This document shows positions 8,589 through 17,283 of a stretch of 64,000 nt of DNA, piece after piece. Each line of letters starts with the position of its first letter. Positions within the stretch are counted from its first letter, which is position 1. Source of the DNA: Saccharopolyspora gregorii (GTDB lineage Bacteria > Actinomycetota > Actinomycetes > Mycobacteriales > Pseudonocardiaceae); NCBI RefSeq assembly GCF_024734405.1, contig NZ_CP059556.1, forward strand, positions 558,001 through 622,000, written 5' to 3'. Made by a program: the position numbers and the translations under genes. Below the pieces are notes generated by a model, which made no database searches, was not told where the DNA came from, and saw nothing but the letters and a program-made list of their open reading frames with translations.

Positions 8589-9980
8589 TCAGTCGTCGTC
8601 GCCGCCCGCGCGGCGCGCGCGGACCGTGCGCACCGCGTTGATCAGGAACGCGGTGAACAGCACCGCCCCGATGCCGCCGAGCGCCCCGCCGAACGCGACG
8701 GTCATCGCCGCCCAGTCCGGCTGCGGGATGACGTCCGCGCCGAGCCGCGCCGGCTTCGCCGGGGCGGGCTGCGCGCCGTGCTCGGCGGGCACCACGTCGC
8801 TCAGCGCCGCCATCGGGTCGATCATGCCGTGCCCGAGGATGTCGTTGCGCCCGTTCGGCCCGCCGGGGCTCAGCGAGGTCTGCTCGATCCGGTCCATCAC
8901 CTGCTTCGCGGTGAGCTCCGGGAACTTCTGCTTGATCAGCACCGCCAGCCCGGAGACGTACGGGGCGGCGAAGCTGGTGCCCTGGATCGGACCCGGCTCG
9001 CCCTGCGGCCCGGTCGCGAGCTGGTTGACCACGCCGGTCCCCCCGCTGCCCGGGTCGAGCGCCGTGAGGTCCTCGCCCGGTGCCGCGACGTCCACCCACG
9101 GGCCGGGAACGGTGAACTCGGAGGCCTGGCCCTGCTGCCCGACCGACGCCACCGTCAGCACGTACTCGTCGAACCAGGCGGGCAGCACCGCGGTGACCGG
9201 GTTGCCGGGCGGGTTCTTCTGGCAGCTGTCCTGGGTGTTGCCCGCCGCGGCGACCACGACGACGCCCTTGTCGTAGGCGTTCTTCACCGCGTTGTGCAGC
9301 CGGTTGTTGTGCCCGCCGCCATCGGCCATCGCCGCGGCCATCGTCTGGCAGGACGACTGCGAGATGTTGATGACGCTGGCGCCCTGGTCCGTGGCGTACT
9401 GCACGGCCTGCGCCATCGTGCGGGTGTCACCGATCGTCTTGTTCTGCTGCTTGTCCTGGAACAGCGCGGACGACTGCCGGATCGACATGATCTGCGAGTC
9501 CGGGGCGACCCCGACGAACCCGGTGTCCGGGGAGGGCGCCGCCGCGATGATCCCGGCCACCACCGTGCCGTGGCCGTCGCAGTCGCGGTTCGCGCCGCCG
9601 TCCGGCACCGCGCTGCCCCCGCCGCCGGTCAGCTTCAGCCGCGGGTGCTCGTTGACGCCCGTGTCGATGACCGCGACGGTCGCGCCCTGCCCGGTGAGCC
9701 CCTCGGAGTGCGCGCGTTCGAACCCGAGCGTGAGCTGGCTCCACGGCTTCTCCACGACGGAGGCGCCGCTGCTGTTCGCCTGCATGCAGCCCTGGGTGGG
9801 CTCGTAGTTGCCCGACGGGGACAGCGGCCCGGTCGGCGGCGCGTCGGGGACGAGCGGCGGTGGCTGGAACTCGGTCTCGTCCGCCAGTGCGGGCTGCACC
9901 GGGCCGAGCGCGGTGATGCCCAGCACGGCCACCAGCGCCATGCCGCGCCGCAGCGCGCCGTTCCGCGAGTTGAAACCCAT
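8589..9980 (-). CDS. mycP: Mycosin, ESX-associated subtilisin-like protease
   Basis: A 463-residue membrane-anchored serine protease that stabilises the ESX translocon. A signal peptide (about residues 10-33, ending in ALADE) precedes the peptidase S8 domain with Asp106 (AVIDTGV), His137 (DGHGTVVAG) and Ser336 (GTSFAAPYVSG). A C-terminal membrane helix (about 425-447, GGALGGIGAVLFTAFLI) is followed by a basic tail. The extra cysteines near the N-terminal extension (EPTQGCM and RDCDGHG) match mycosins. The start at 9980 has AGGACC upstream and lies only 11 bp after the eccD stop, so eccD and mycP form one operon. Confidence 0.95.
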   Translation of the reverse strand: MGFNSRNGALRRGMALVAVLGITALGPVQPALADETEFQPPPLVPDAPPTGPLSPSGNYEPTQGCMQANSSGASVVEKPWSQLTLGFERAHSEGLTGQGATVAVIDTGVNEHPRLKLTGGGGSAVPDGGANRDCDGHGTVVAGIIAAAPSPDTGFVGVAPDSQIMSIRQSSALFQDKQQNKTIGDTRTMAQAVQYATDQGASVINISQSSCQTMAAAMADGGGHNNRLHNAVKNAYDKGVVVVAAAGNTQDSCQKNPPGNPVTAVLPAWFDEYVLTVASVGQQGQASEFTVPGPWVDVAAPGEDLTALDPGSGGTGVVNQLATGPQGEPGPIQGTSFAAPYVSGLAVLIKQKFPELTAKQVMDRIEQTSLSPGGPNGRNDILGHGMIDPMAALSDVVPAEHGAQPAPAKPARLGADVIPQPDWAAMTVAFGGALGGIGAVLFTAFLINAVRTVRARRAGGDDD

Positions 9981-9991
9981 CTCGGCGGTCC

Positions 9992-11410
9992 TCAGAAGAA
10001 GTTCAGGTTGAGGTCGCGGATCGTCATGTACAGGTCCATGACGCCCAGCGCGAGCGGCAGCACCAGCGCGATCAGCACCGCCTCCAGGATGTCCACCATG
10101 CGCCGCTGCACCGGCGAGAACCGGCGGTTCGGGAACACCACGCCGAACACCAGCGCGCCCACGCTCAGCAGCAGCAGCGGCGGGAACACCCAGGCCACGG
10201 CCATCGGCGCCACCGCGGTCTGCACGAGCAGCCCGGCGGCCACGCCGACCGAGGCGAGCAGCCCGCTGATCAGCAGCGCCACCGCCTGGCTGCCGTTGGC
10301 GTAGTTGCGGCCGCGCAGCAGCAGCACCGCGGCGACCACGATCGCGAACAGGGCGCCGAAGACGCCGCCGTTGGCCAGCGTGATCGCGAGGATCGCGCCG
10401 AGCGCGGCGGTGAGCCCGCAGCCGATGATCAGCCCGGTCATGTACTGGTGGGCGAGGCCGGTGCGGCGCTCGATCATCAGGTAGTCCGGGAAGCCCTCGT
10501 CCTCCTTGAGGTCGTCGGCGTTGCCCGGCACGTGCGGCAGCGGCAGCTTCGCCAGCTGGATCGTCAGCCGCGGCAGCAGCGAGATCCCGGCGAGCCCGAT
10601 GGCGCCGGCCCCGGCGGCGACACCGGCGGCGCTCGCCCCGCTCGGCAGCAGCAGGGCGGCGATGAAGGCGAGCACCGCGAACGTGGAGACGGTCGCGGCG
10701 GCGATGAACGTGACGATGCCGGTGCCGATCACCATCAGCGAGATCGACGCGAAGATGAGCACCAGCGCGCTGGCCAGCAGCAGCTTCGGGGTGGGGTCGT
10801 TGCCGGGGACCGCGTTGAGCCCGGCGACGAACGCCATCGGCAGCGCGCCCGCCCCGGCGATCACGGTGCCGGTGGTGGCGGCGCCGTAGGCGCGGGTGAC
10901 GACCGAGCCGATGCCGGTGGCGAACACGGCGACCACGAGCGCGATGATCGCGGTGATCGCGTGGAAGAGGACCCCACCGGCCTGTCCGGACAGTCCTAAC
11001 GCGGCGGCGGCGGCGACGAACCCGAGCACGCCCGCGGCGTGCCCGATCTTGGCGGCGGTCTCCTTCGTCCACGGCCGGTAGCTGCCCGGTTCCGCCTCGG
11101 CGAGCGCGTCCACCACGTCGTCGTAGAGCGGGGGCGGCGGGTCGTCCGAGCGGCGGCGCAGCTGCAGCAGTTCGCCGTCGACGACGCCGAGCGAGGACAG
11201 CGTCTGGCTGTTCTCCAGCGGTTCTTCACCCAGCTTCGCCAGGCACCAGCCACCGTGCCGCGAGCCACCGTCCGTGCTGCCCTCGCGGGCCATGTCCAGC
11301 AGCATCGGCAGCAGATCCGCCACCGCGACGTCGGCGGGCAGCGCCAAGTCGATGCGAGTATTCGGCGCCACCACTGTCACGCGGCTGAACACCGTGGTCC
11401 CGGTCGCCAC
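9992..11410 (-). CDS. eccD: Type VII secretion integral membrane protein EccD
   Basis: A 472-residue channel-forming component of the ESX translocon. The first ~95 residues form the ubiquitin-like (YukD) cytosolic domain, including VTVVAPNTRIDLALPADV and SLGVVDGELLQLRRR. A linker with PWTKETAAKIG follows, and then about eleven closely spaced hydrophobic segments, e.g. GVLFHAITAIIALVVAVFA and FIAALLLPSGASAAGVAAG. The protein ends NLNFF with almost no cytosolic tail. It is first in the eccD-mycP operon, transcribed divergently from eccC. The assignment is firm from domain order and neighbourhood. Confidence 0.95.
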   Translation of the reverse strand: MATGTTVFSRVTVVAPNTRIDLALPADVAVADLLPMLLDMAREGSTDGGSRHGGWCLAKLGEEPLENSQTLSSLGVVDGELLQLRRRSDDPPPPLYDDVVDALAEAEPGSYRPWTKETAAKIGHAAGVLGFVAAAAALGLSGQAGGVLFHAITAIIALVVAVFATGIGSVVTRAYGAATTGTVIAGAGALPMAFVAGLNAVPGNDPTPKLLLASALVLIFASISLMVIGTGIVTFIAAATVSTFAVLAFIAALLLPSGASAAGVAAGAGAIGLAGISLLPRLTIQLAKLPLPHVPGNADDLKEDEGFPDYLMIERRTGLAHQYMTGLIIGCGLTAALGAILAITLANGGVFGALFAIVVAAVLLLRGRNYANGSQAVALLISGLLASVGVAAGLLVQTAVAPMAVAWVFPPLLLLSVGALVFGVVFPNRRFSPVQRRMVDILEAVLIALVLPLALGVMDLYMTIRDLNLNFF

Positions 11411-11730
11411 TGAGGCCCCCTACTTCCTAGGTCCTTGCACTTGGGTCCTTCTGCGTTCGATCCGGCCCGGTGCGGCTTTTCTCGCCGAAAGCGGCCCGCC
11501 CGGCCGAAGAGCGCCCCTAGTATGGCCGCACCGACCTCGCAGGGGTGAAGGGTTTGGTCGAACTCGTGCCAACGGGTTCGCAACCGGTTGGTCACGGACG
11601 GACCGGAACCGCCTGGACCCCGCTGACGTCGGTGTCGTGGACGGTACAGAATGCCGCCTGCGGCAGTAGGGGCGTCGTGACGTGAGCCCGCCGCTCCACA
11701 TTGCTACGACAGGAAAGGTTGCTGCCTCCG
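11411..11730. promoter_or_regulatory. Divergent eccD/eccC intergenic region
   Basis: 320 bp between the divergent starts of eccD and eccC must hold promoters for both. I see TAGTAT at 11519-11524 as a possible minus-ten hexamer, but no convincing minus-thirty-five. AGGAAAGG at 11711-11718 is the eccC ribosome binding site. No small gene is evident. Confidence 0.4.
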
Positions 11731-14700
11731 GTGAGCACGCTGCAGTTCAAGCGATTGCCGCGCATGGCCGCTCCGAGGCCGCCTGGCGGGGAGGTGCACC
11801 TCGAACCGCCACCCGAGATCCCGCGGGTGATCCCCGGCAACATCGTTCAGAAGGTGCTGCCAGGCGTCATGATCGTCGCATCCCTCGGGATGATGGTCTT
11901 CATGCTTCAGCGGGCCAAGGACAACCCGATGATGATGATGATGCCGATGATGATGCTCGTCTCGACTTTCGGGATGATGGCGGGCGGCGGCAAGGACGGC
12001 GGTCAGAAGAAGGCCGAGATGAACGAGGACCGCAAGGACTACCTGCGGTACCTCGGTCAGATGCGGGATCGCGCCCGCGAGGCCGCGGACGAGCAGCGCC
12101 TCGCCCGGGAATGGGTCCACCCGGACCCGCAGACGCTGTGGTCGCTGGCGAACGGCACCCGGCGGATGTGGGAGCGCAGGCCGAACGACAACGACTTCTG
12201 CCAGGTCCGCGTCGGCCGCGGCTCGCAGCGGCTGGAGACGCGGCTGGTGCCGCCGCAGACCGGGCCGGTCGACGAGCTGGAGCCGATCACCACGTTGGCG
12301 CTGCGCCGCTTCGTGCGCGCCCACTCGCTGGTGGCCCAGCTGCCGATCGCGACCTCGCTGCGCGGTTTCGCCGCGGTCGGGCTGCAAGGCGACCGGGTGC
12401 TCACCCGCGGGCTCGCGCGAGCGATGCTGGCCCAGCTGGCGACCTTCCACTCGCCGAACGACGTGATCATCGCGATCGCCTCCAGCGGCCGGTCGCGCAC
12501 CGAGTGGGACTGGGTGAAGTGGCTGCCGCACGCGCAGCACCCCACCGAGACCGACGGCATCGGCCCGATGCGGCTGATGTCCGGTTCGCTGTGGGGCATC
12601 GAGGAGATGCTCGCCGAGCAGCTCGACGAACGCCCCCGGTTCCAGCGCAACGCGGCCCCGCCGGAAGGCCAGCCGCACATCGTGATCGTGCTCGACGACG
12701 CCGAGATCAGCCGCGAGGAGCAGCTGATCGTCGAAGGCGGGCTCGCCGGGGTGACGATCATCGACCTGTCCGATGTGCTCGGTCCGATGACGCAGCGCCG
12801 CGGCATGCGCATCGTCGTCGAGCCGGACCGCATCGGCGCCCGCGGCCAGAACAGCGTGGAGTGGTTCGGCGAACCGGACGCGCTGACCATGGAGGAGGCC
12901 ACCTCGCTGGCCCGCCAGATGGCGCGGTACCGCATCGCCTCCGGCCCGGCGGCCGTGGAGGACAGCGGCGGCTTCGAACCGCTCACCACGCAGCTCAACT
13001 ACATCGAGCAGCTCGGCCTTGCGGGCGACCCGGTCACCTTCGACCTCAACGAGGCCTGGCGCCCACGTCCGCGGGACGACATGTACCGCGTCGCGATCGG
13101 CCCCGGTGAGCAGGGCGAGATCGTGCACCTGGACATCAAGGAGACCGCCTCCGGCGGCATGGGCCCGCACGGCCTGTGCATCGGTGCGACCGGTTCCGGC
13201 AAGTCCGAGTTCCTGCGCACCATCGTGCTGGGCCTGCTGGCCACGCACTCCTCGGCGGCGCTGAACTTCGTGCTCGTCGACTTCAAGGGCGGTGCGACGT
13301 TCAAGGGCTTCGACAACGCCCCGCACGTCTCCGCGAGCATTTCGAACCTCGGTGACGACAGCACCCTGGTCGACCGCATGCAGGCCGCGCTCGAAGGCGA
13401 GATGAACCGCAGGCAGGAGGTGCTGGACAAGGCGGGCGCGAAGAACGTCTGGGACTACCGGAAGCTCTATGAGGCCGGGCACGACAACGCCAAGGACCCG
13501 CTGCCCGCGCTGTTCGTGGTCATCGACGAGTTCGGCGAGCTGCTGCAGCAGAAGCCGGAGTTCGCCGACCTGTTCACCATGATCGGCCGGCTGGGCCGGT
13601 CGCTGCAGGTCCACCTGCTGCTCGCCTCGCAGCGCCTGGAGGAGGGCAAGCTGCGCGGCCTGGACTCGCACCTGTCCTACCGGATCGGCCTGAAGACGTT
13701 CAACGCCTCCGAGTCCCGCGCCGCCATCGGCATCCCGGACGCGGCGGACCTGCCCTCCAACGGTGGGCACGGGTACCTGAAGCACCCCAACGGCATGGAG
13801 CGGTTCCGCGCGGCCTATGTCTCCGGGCACGACCACCAGACCAGCGGGCGCCGCCCGATCGGCCGGGCGGCGTCGCCGGTGACGGGGGAGAAGCGGCCCC
13901 GGTTCTTCATCCCGGACTTCGTGGAGAAGCCCCCGGAGCCGGAGGCCCCGGTGGTCGAGGAGGAGCCGAAGAAGAAGGACGACCTGGCGCCGACCGACTT
14001 CCAGCTGGTCATCAGCAAGGTCGAGGGCCAGTGGCCGCCGGCGCACATGGTGTGGCTGCCGCCGCTGGACGCCCCGCCCACGCTGGACGGCCTGCTGCCG
14101 CCGCTGCAGGCGACCGACGACCGCGGCTACACCGCCGTCGGCCACCCGGGCAGCGGCAAGCTGGAGGTGCCGATCGGGCTCATCGACGTGCCCTACCACC
14201 AGCGGCAGGACCCGCTGGTGCTGCGCTTCGCCAACGGTGCCGAGGGCAACGGCGCCGTGGTCGGCGGTCCGCAGACGGGCAAGTCGAACCTGCTGCGCAC
14301 GATGATCGCGTCGATGGCGCTCACGCACACCCCGCAGGAGGTGCAGTTCTACTGCGTCGACCTCGGTGGTGGTTCGCTCTCGGCGCTGCGGAACCTGCCG
14401 CACGTCGGCGCGTACGGCAACCGGCGCGACCCGGACACAGTGCGGCGCACCATCGCCGAGGTCAAGTCGCTGCTGGCGGCGCGCGAAGGCCGGTTCCAGG
14501 AGGCGGGCATCGACTCGATGGCCGACTTCCGCAACCGCAAGCGCCGCGGTGAGATCACCGACGACCCGTACGGCGACGTGTTCCTCATCGTCGACGGGTG
14601 GGAGGCGTTCCGCGCCGAGTCCGAGTTCGAGCCGCTCGAACCGGAGATCAACAACCTGGTGCAGCAGGGCCTCGCGTTCGGCATCCACGTGTTCATCGGC

Positions 14701-15822
14701 GCCAACCGGTGGGCCGCGATCCGGCCGCAGCTCAAGGACGCCCTCGGCACCCGCATGGAGCTCCGGCTCGGTGACCCCGGCGAGTCCGAGGTCAACCGCA
14801 AGGTCGCGGTGACGGTGCCGCTGGGCCGCCCGGGCCGCGGGCTGCACGCCACGCAGCTGCACTACCTGACGGCACTGCCCCGGGTGGACAGCGAGAAGCT
14901 CGGCGACCGGATCCCCGCGGAGGCGGCGCGCGCCGAGGCGGCGAACGAGAAGCACCCGCGCCCGTCGTGGGAGCTCTACAACGACGACCTCGCCGACGGC
15001 GTCGCCGACCTGGTCAACCGGGTCCGCAGCTCGTGGAAGGGCCGTCCGGCGCCGCAGGTCCGGCTGCTGCCGAACCTGCTGCCGTACGAGCAGCTGCCCG
15101 CCAAGGAGCAGCAGCCGCGTCCGCACCTGGTGCCGATCGGCATCAACGAGGACGGGCTCAACCCGGTCTACCTGGACTTCAAGGCCGAACCGCACTTCTA
15201 CGCGTTCGGCGAGCGCGAGTCCGGGAAGACGGCGCTGCTGCGCACCATCGTCAACGGCATCACCAGCCGGTACACCCGCGAGCAGGCGCTGATCCTGCTC
15301 GTCGACGTGCGCCGCACGATGCTGGGCGTGGTGCCGGACTCGCACCTCATGGAGTACACGGTCACCGCGGACCAGCTGAAGAACAACGTGCGGGACATCG
15401 CCGCCGCGTTGAAGAAGCGGCTGCCCGGCCCGGACGTCACCCAGGAGCAGCTGCGGGACCGCTCCTGGTGGAAGGGCGCGGACCTGTTCATCGTGATCGA
15501 CGACTACGAGCTGATCTCGCCGCAGGGCAGCAACCCGCTGGCACCGCTGGCGGAGTTCGTCGCGCAGGCCTCCGACGTGGGGCTGCACATGGTGATCGCC
15601 CGGAACTCGGGCAACGCCAGCCGTGCGCTGTTCGAGCCGATCATCGGCAAGATGCGGGAGGTCTCGGCGCCCGGTCTCGCGATGAGCGCGAACAAGGACG
15701 ACGGGCAGCTCGTCGGCAACGTCAAGTCCCGGCAGCTGCCGCCGGGGCGCGGGACGCTGGTCAGCCGCTCGTTGCGCGGCGGCCCGCAGCTGATCCAGAC
15801 GGCGTACTCGCAGCCGCAGTGA
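11731..15822 (+). CDS. eccC: Type VII secretion FtsK/SpoIIIE ATPase EccC (EccCa-EccCb fused)
   Basis: A 1363-residue motor ATPase of the ESX translocon, with the two halves that are separate in some ESX systems joined. Two N-terminal membrane helices near residues 40-85 include a run of methionines (PMMMMMPMMML). Three FtsK-type nucleotide-binding domains follow. The first has GATGSGKSEF near residue 485 and an acidic VVIDEFGE Walker B. The second has GGPQTGKSN near 845 with FLIVDGWE, and the third GERESGKTA near 1158 with FIVIDDYE. Only the first shows a full DE Walker B, in line with EccC proteins, where the first domain does the hydrolysis. I prefer the GTG at 11731, 12 bases after AGGAAAGG, over an upstream TTG at 11701. 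Confidence 0.96.
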   Translation: MSTLQFKRLPRMAAPRPPGGEVHLEPPPEIPRVIPGNIVQKVLPGVMIVASLGMMVFMLQRAKDNPMMMMMPMMMLVSTFGMMAGGGKDGGQKKAEMNEDRKDYLRYLGQMRDRAREAADEQRLAREWVHPDPQTLWSLANGTRRMWERRPNDNDFCQVRVGRGSQRLETRLVPPQTGPVDELEPITTLALRRFVRAHSLVAQLPIATSLRGFAAVGLQGDRVLTRGLARAMLAQLATFHSPNDVIIAIASSGRSRTEWDWVKWLPHAQHPTETDGIGPMRLMSGSLWGIEEMLAEQLDERPRFQRNAAPPEGQPHIVIVLDDAEISREEQLIVEGGLAGVTIIDLSDVLGPMTQRRGMRIVVEPDRIGARGQNSVEWFGEPDALTMEEATSLARQMARYRIASGPAAVEDSGGFEPLTTQLNYIEQLGLAGDPVTFDLNEAWRPRPRDDMYRVAIGPGEQGEIVHLDIKETASGGMGPHGLCIGATGSGKSEFLRTIVLGLLATHSSAALNFVLVDFKGGATFKGFDNAPHVSASISNLGDDSTLVDRMQAALEGEMNRRQEVLDKAGAKNVWDYRKLYEAGHDNAKDPLPALFVVIDEFGELLQQKPEFADLFTMIGRLGRSLQVHLLLASQRLEEGKLRGLDSHLSYRIGLKTFNASESRAAIGIPDAADLPSNGGHGYLKHPNGMERFRAAYVSGHDHQTSGRRPIGRAASPVTGEKRPRFFIPDFVEKPPEPEAPVVEEEPKKKDDLAPTDFQLVISKVEGQWPPAHMVWLPPLDAPPTLDGLLPPLQATDDRGYTAVGHPGSGKLEVPIGLIDVPYHQRQDPLVLRFANGAEGNGAVVGGPQTGKSNLLRTMIASMALTHTPQEVQFYCVDLGGGSLSALRNLPHVGAYGNRRDPDTVRRTIAEVKSLLAAREGRFQEAGIDSMADFRNRKRRGEITDDPYGDVFLIVDGWEAFRAESEFEPLEPEINNLVQQGLAFGIHVFIGANRWAAIRPQLKDALGTRMELRLGDPGESEVNRKVAVTVPLGRPGRGLHATQLHYLTALPRVDSEKLGDRIPAEAARAEAANEKHPRPSWELYNDDLADGVADLVNRVRSSWKGRPAPQVRLLPNLLPYEQLPAKEQQPRPHLVPIGINEDGLNPVYLDFKAEPHFYAFGERESGKTALLRTIVNGITSRYTREQALILLVDVRRTMLGVVPDSHLMEYTVTADQLKNNVRDIAAALKKRLPGPDVTQEQLRDRSWWKGADLFIVIDDYELISPQGSNPLAPLAEFVAQASDVGLHMVIARNSGNASRALFEPIIGKMREVSAPGLAMSANKDDGQLVGNVKSRQLPPGRGTLVSRSLRGGPQLIQTAYSQPQ

Positions 15823-15848
15823 TCGGCGGGTCCCGTGCGGACCGCTGG

Positions 15849-15883
15849 CGGCCCTCCCCCGTCCTCGTGGCGGGGGAGGGCCG
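15849..15883 (+). terminator. Terminator after eccC
   Basis: CGGCCCTCCCCCG (15849-15861) pairs perfectly with CGGGGGAGGGCCG (15871-15883) over 13 bp with a 9-nt loop. Confidence 0.85.
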
Positions 15884-15952
15884 TCGTCGCTCTCGGTGAA
15901 TGACACGATCGAGCGAAGATCTTCCTCGGTGTTCGCGCTTATGGTGTGGGCC

Positions 15953-16840
15953 ATGTCAGACACCCCCCGAGCCCGCGCGCTGGGAAAGGAATTGCGTGCC
16001 GTTCGCGAGCAATCCGGACTGACCTTGCGCCAGCTCGGCGATCTGATCGGCTGCTCCGAAGCGAAGGTGAGCCGAATGGAGACGGCCCGCCGCCGCCTCG
16101 CCCCGAATTCCGTGCGGGCCTTCCTGGACGCCGTGGACGTGCGCGGTGCTAACCGCGACCGGTTGTTGCGCCTCGCCTACGACATCGACGAACCGGTGTG
16201 GTGGGAATCGGGCATCGGATTGCCCGCGCAGCTCACCGAACTCATCGACGCGGAGAAACGCGCGGTGTGCATCACCGAGGCGTCCGAAGTCCTCGTTCCC
16301 GGACTGCTGCAGATCCCCGACTACGCCCGCGCGCTGTTCAACGCCACCGGTGTTCCGGCCGAGCAGGTCGACCGGCTCATCGGGGCCCGCTTGGCCCGGC
16401 AGGGCATCCTGCACCGCGCCGAACCGACCCGGTACGTGGTGCTGCTGGACGAGGCCGCGCTGTGCCGAGCGGTCGGCGGGCCTGCGGTGATGGCCGCGCA
16501 GCTGAACGCGATGTGCGCGGTGTGCCGGGAGCCGAACATCTCCCTGCACGTGGTGCCGTTCACCGCGGGCGCGCACACCGGACTGGACGGCCCGTTCCTC
16601 CTGCTGGAGTTCGTCCGGAGCAGGCCGGTGGTCCATTTGGAACAGCGCAGGTGCGGTGCATTCCTCGACGACCCGGAAGATGTAACGCCCTTTTTGCACG
16701 CGCGATCTAGTCTGTGCCGGACAGCGCTGAGCCCTGATCGTTCCCTGGAACTCGTAGCGGCTTATGCGCGCAGGTACGAGTGCGGGGAGGACACTGGTCA
16801 TGGGGACGGGGCGTTGGCGGAAATCGAGCTACAGCGGTAG
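15953..16840 (+). CDS. XRE-family regulator with DUF5753 domain
   Basis: A 295-residue cytosolic DNA-binding protein. An N-terminal helix-turn-helix at about residues 10-65 (LRAVREQSGLTLRQLGDLIG, then SEAKVSRMETARR) is followed by the DUF5753 ligand/partner-binding domain typical of actinobacterial regulators paired with DUF397 proteins (VPGLLQIPDYARALF and HVVPFTAGAH). Its 3' end overlaps the DUF397 gene at 16800 by 41 bp in another frame. The ATG at 15953 gives the normal N-terminus. In Streptomyces such pairs act in development and antibiotic control; here the pair interrupts the ESX locus, and whether it regulates it is unknown. Confidence 0.88.
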   Translation: MSDTPRARALGKELRAVREQSGLTLRQLGDLIGCSEAKVSRMETARRRLAPNSVRAFLDAVDVRGANRDRLLRLAYDIDEPVWWESGIGLPAQLTELIDAEKRAVCITEASEVLVPGLLQIPDYARALFNATGVPAEQVDRLIGARLARQGILHRAEPTRYVVLLDEAALCRAVGGPAVMAAQLNAMCAVCREPNISLHVVPFTAGAHTGLDGPFLLLEFVRSRPVVHLEQRRCGAFLDDPEDVTPFLHARSSLCRTALSPDRSLELVAAYARRYECGEDTGHGDGALAEIELQR

Positions 16841-16976
16841 TCAATCGGCGTGCGTGGAAGTCGGTTCGATCGCGATGCGGGTGGATGTGCGCGATTCGAA
16901 GGACCAGTCCGCGGTGCTGTGCTTCCGGCGTGATCAGTGGCGAACTTTCCTGGCCGAGATCAAGTACTCGGATTGA
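16800..16976 (+). CDS. DUF397 small protein, partner of XRE regulator
   Basis: A 58-residue protein with the DUF397 signature: WRKSSYSG, a CVEV motif, VRDSKD and WRTFLAEIK. These small proteins are usually encoded beside XRE/DUF5753 regulators and are thought to act as their antagonists or partners. The ATG at 16800 lies after GGGGAGGA, inside the end of the preceding regulator gene, so the two are co-expressed. Confidence 0.88.
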   Translation: MGTGRWRKSSYSGSQSACVEVGSIAMRVDVRDSKDQSAVLCFRRDQWRTFLAEIKYSD

Positions 16977-17283
16977 TCCCGGCCGGGCTGCTCGGGTCGG
17001 GTGCGGGGGCGTGCCGGCCGGGCCCCGCACCCGGTGCCCGCGGAGCGCGGGAACCTCGGACACGGTGCGTCAAGAGGTTGCCACGAAAGCCACCCGATCG
17101 AGGGCAGACTGTTGAACTGCGCGCACCCTCGGCCTCTAGGGTGCTGGGGTGGATTCGGGATCGGAGCCCGACTCGCGCGAACCGTTCGGGGGAATTCGGG
17201 TTCGCGCCCGGTTCGTCCCGCCGCACCGGCGGCCCGGCGAAGACACCGACGCGACCCCGCGGCGGTGCGCGAAGGAGTAGTGG
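16977..17283. promoter_or_regulatory. Intergenic region upstream of the Hsp70-like gene
   Basis: 307 bp without a gene. TTGAAC at 17112-17117 and TCTAGG (17135-17140) or TAGGGT (17137-17142), 17 or 19 bp later, form a plausible promoter with a leader of about 130 nt before the GTG at 17284. Nothing else stands out. Confidence 0.4.

Noticed and set aside
8589-11072. Single fused mycosin-EccD protein
   Set aside because: The mycP frame stays open upstream across eccD, but EccD is read in another frame with 11 membrane helices, and mycP has its own start at 9980 with a signal peptide.
11704-15963. Open frame of about 1400 codons antisense to eccC
   Set aside because: Long antisense frames are expected in very GC-rich genes because stop codons are rare. 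The product is an Arg/His/Val-rich low-complexity chain with no domain, while eccC has three clear ATPase domains.
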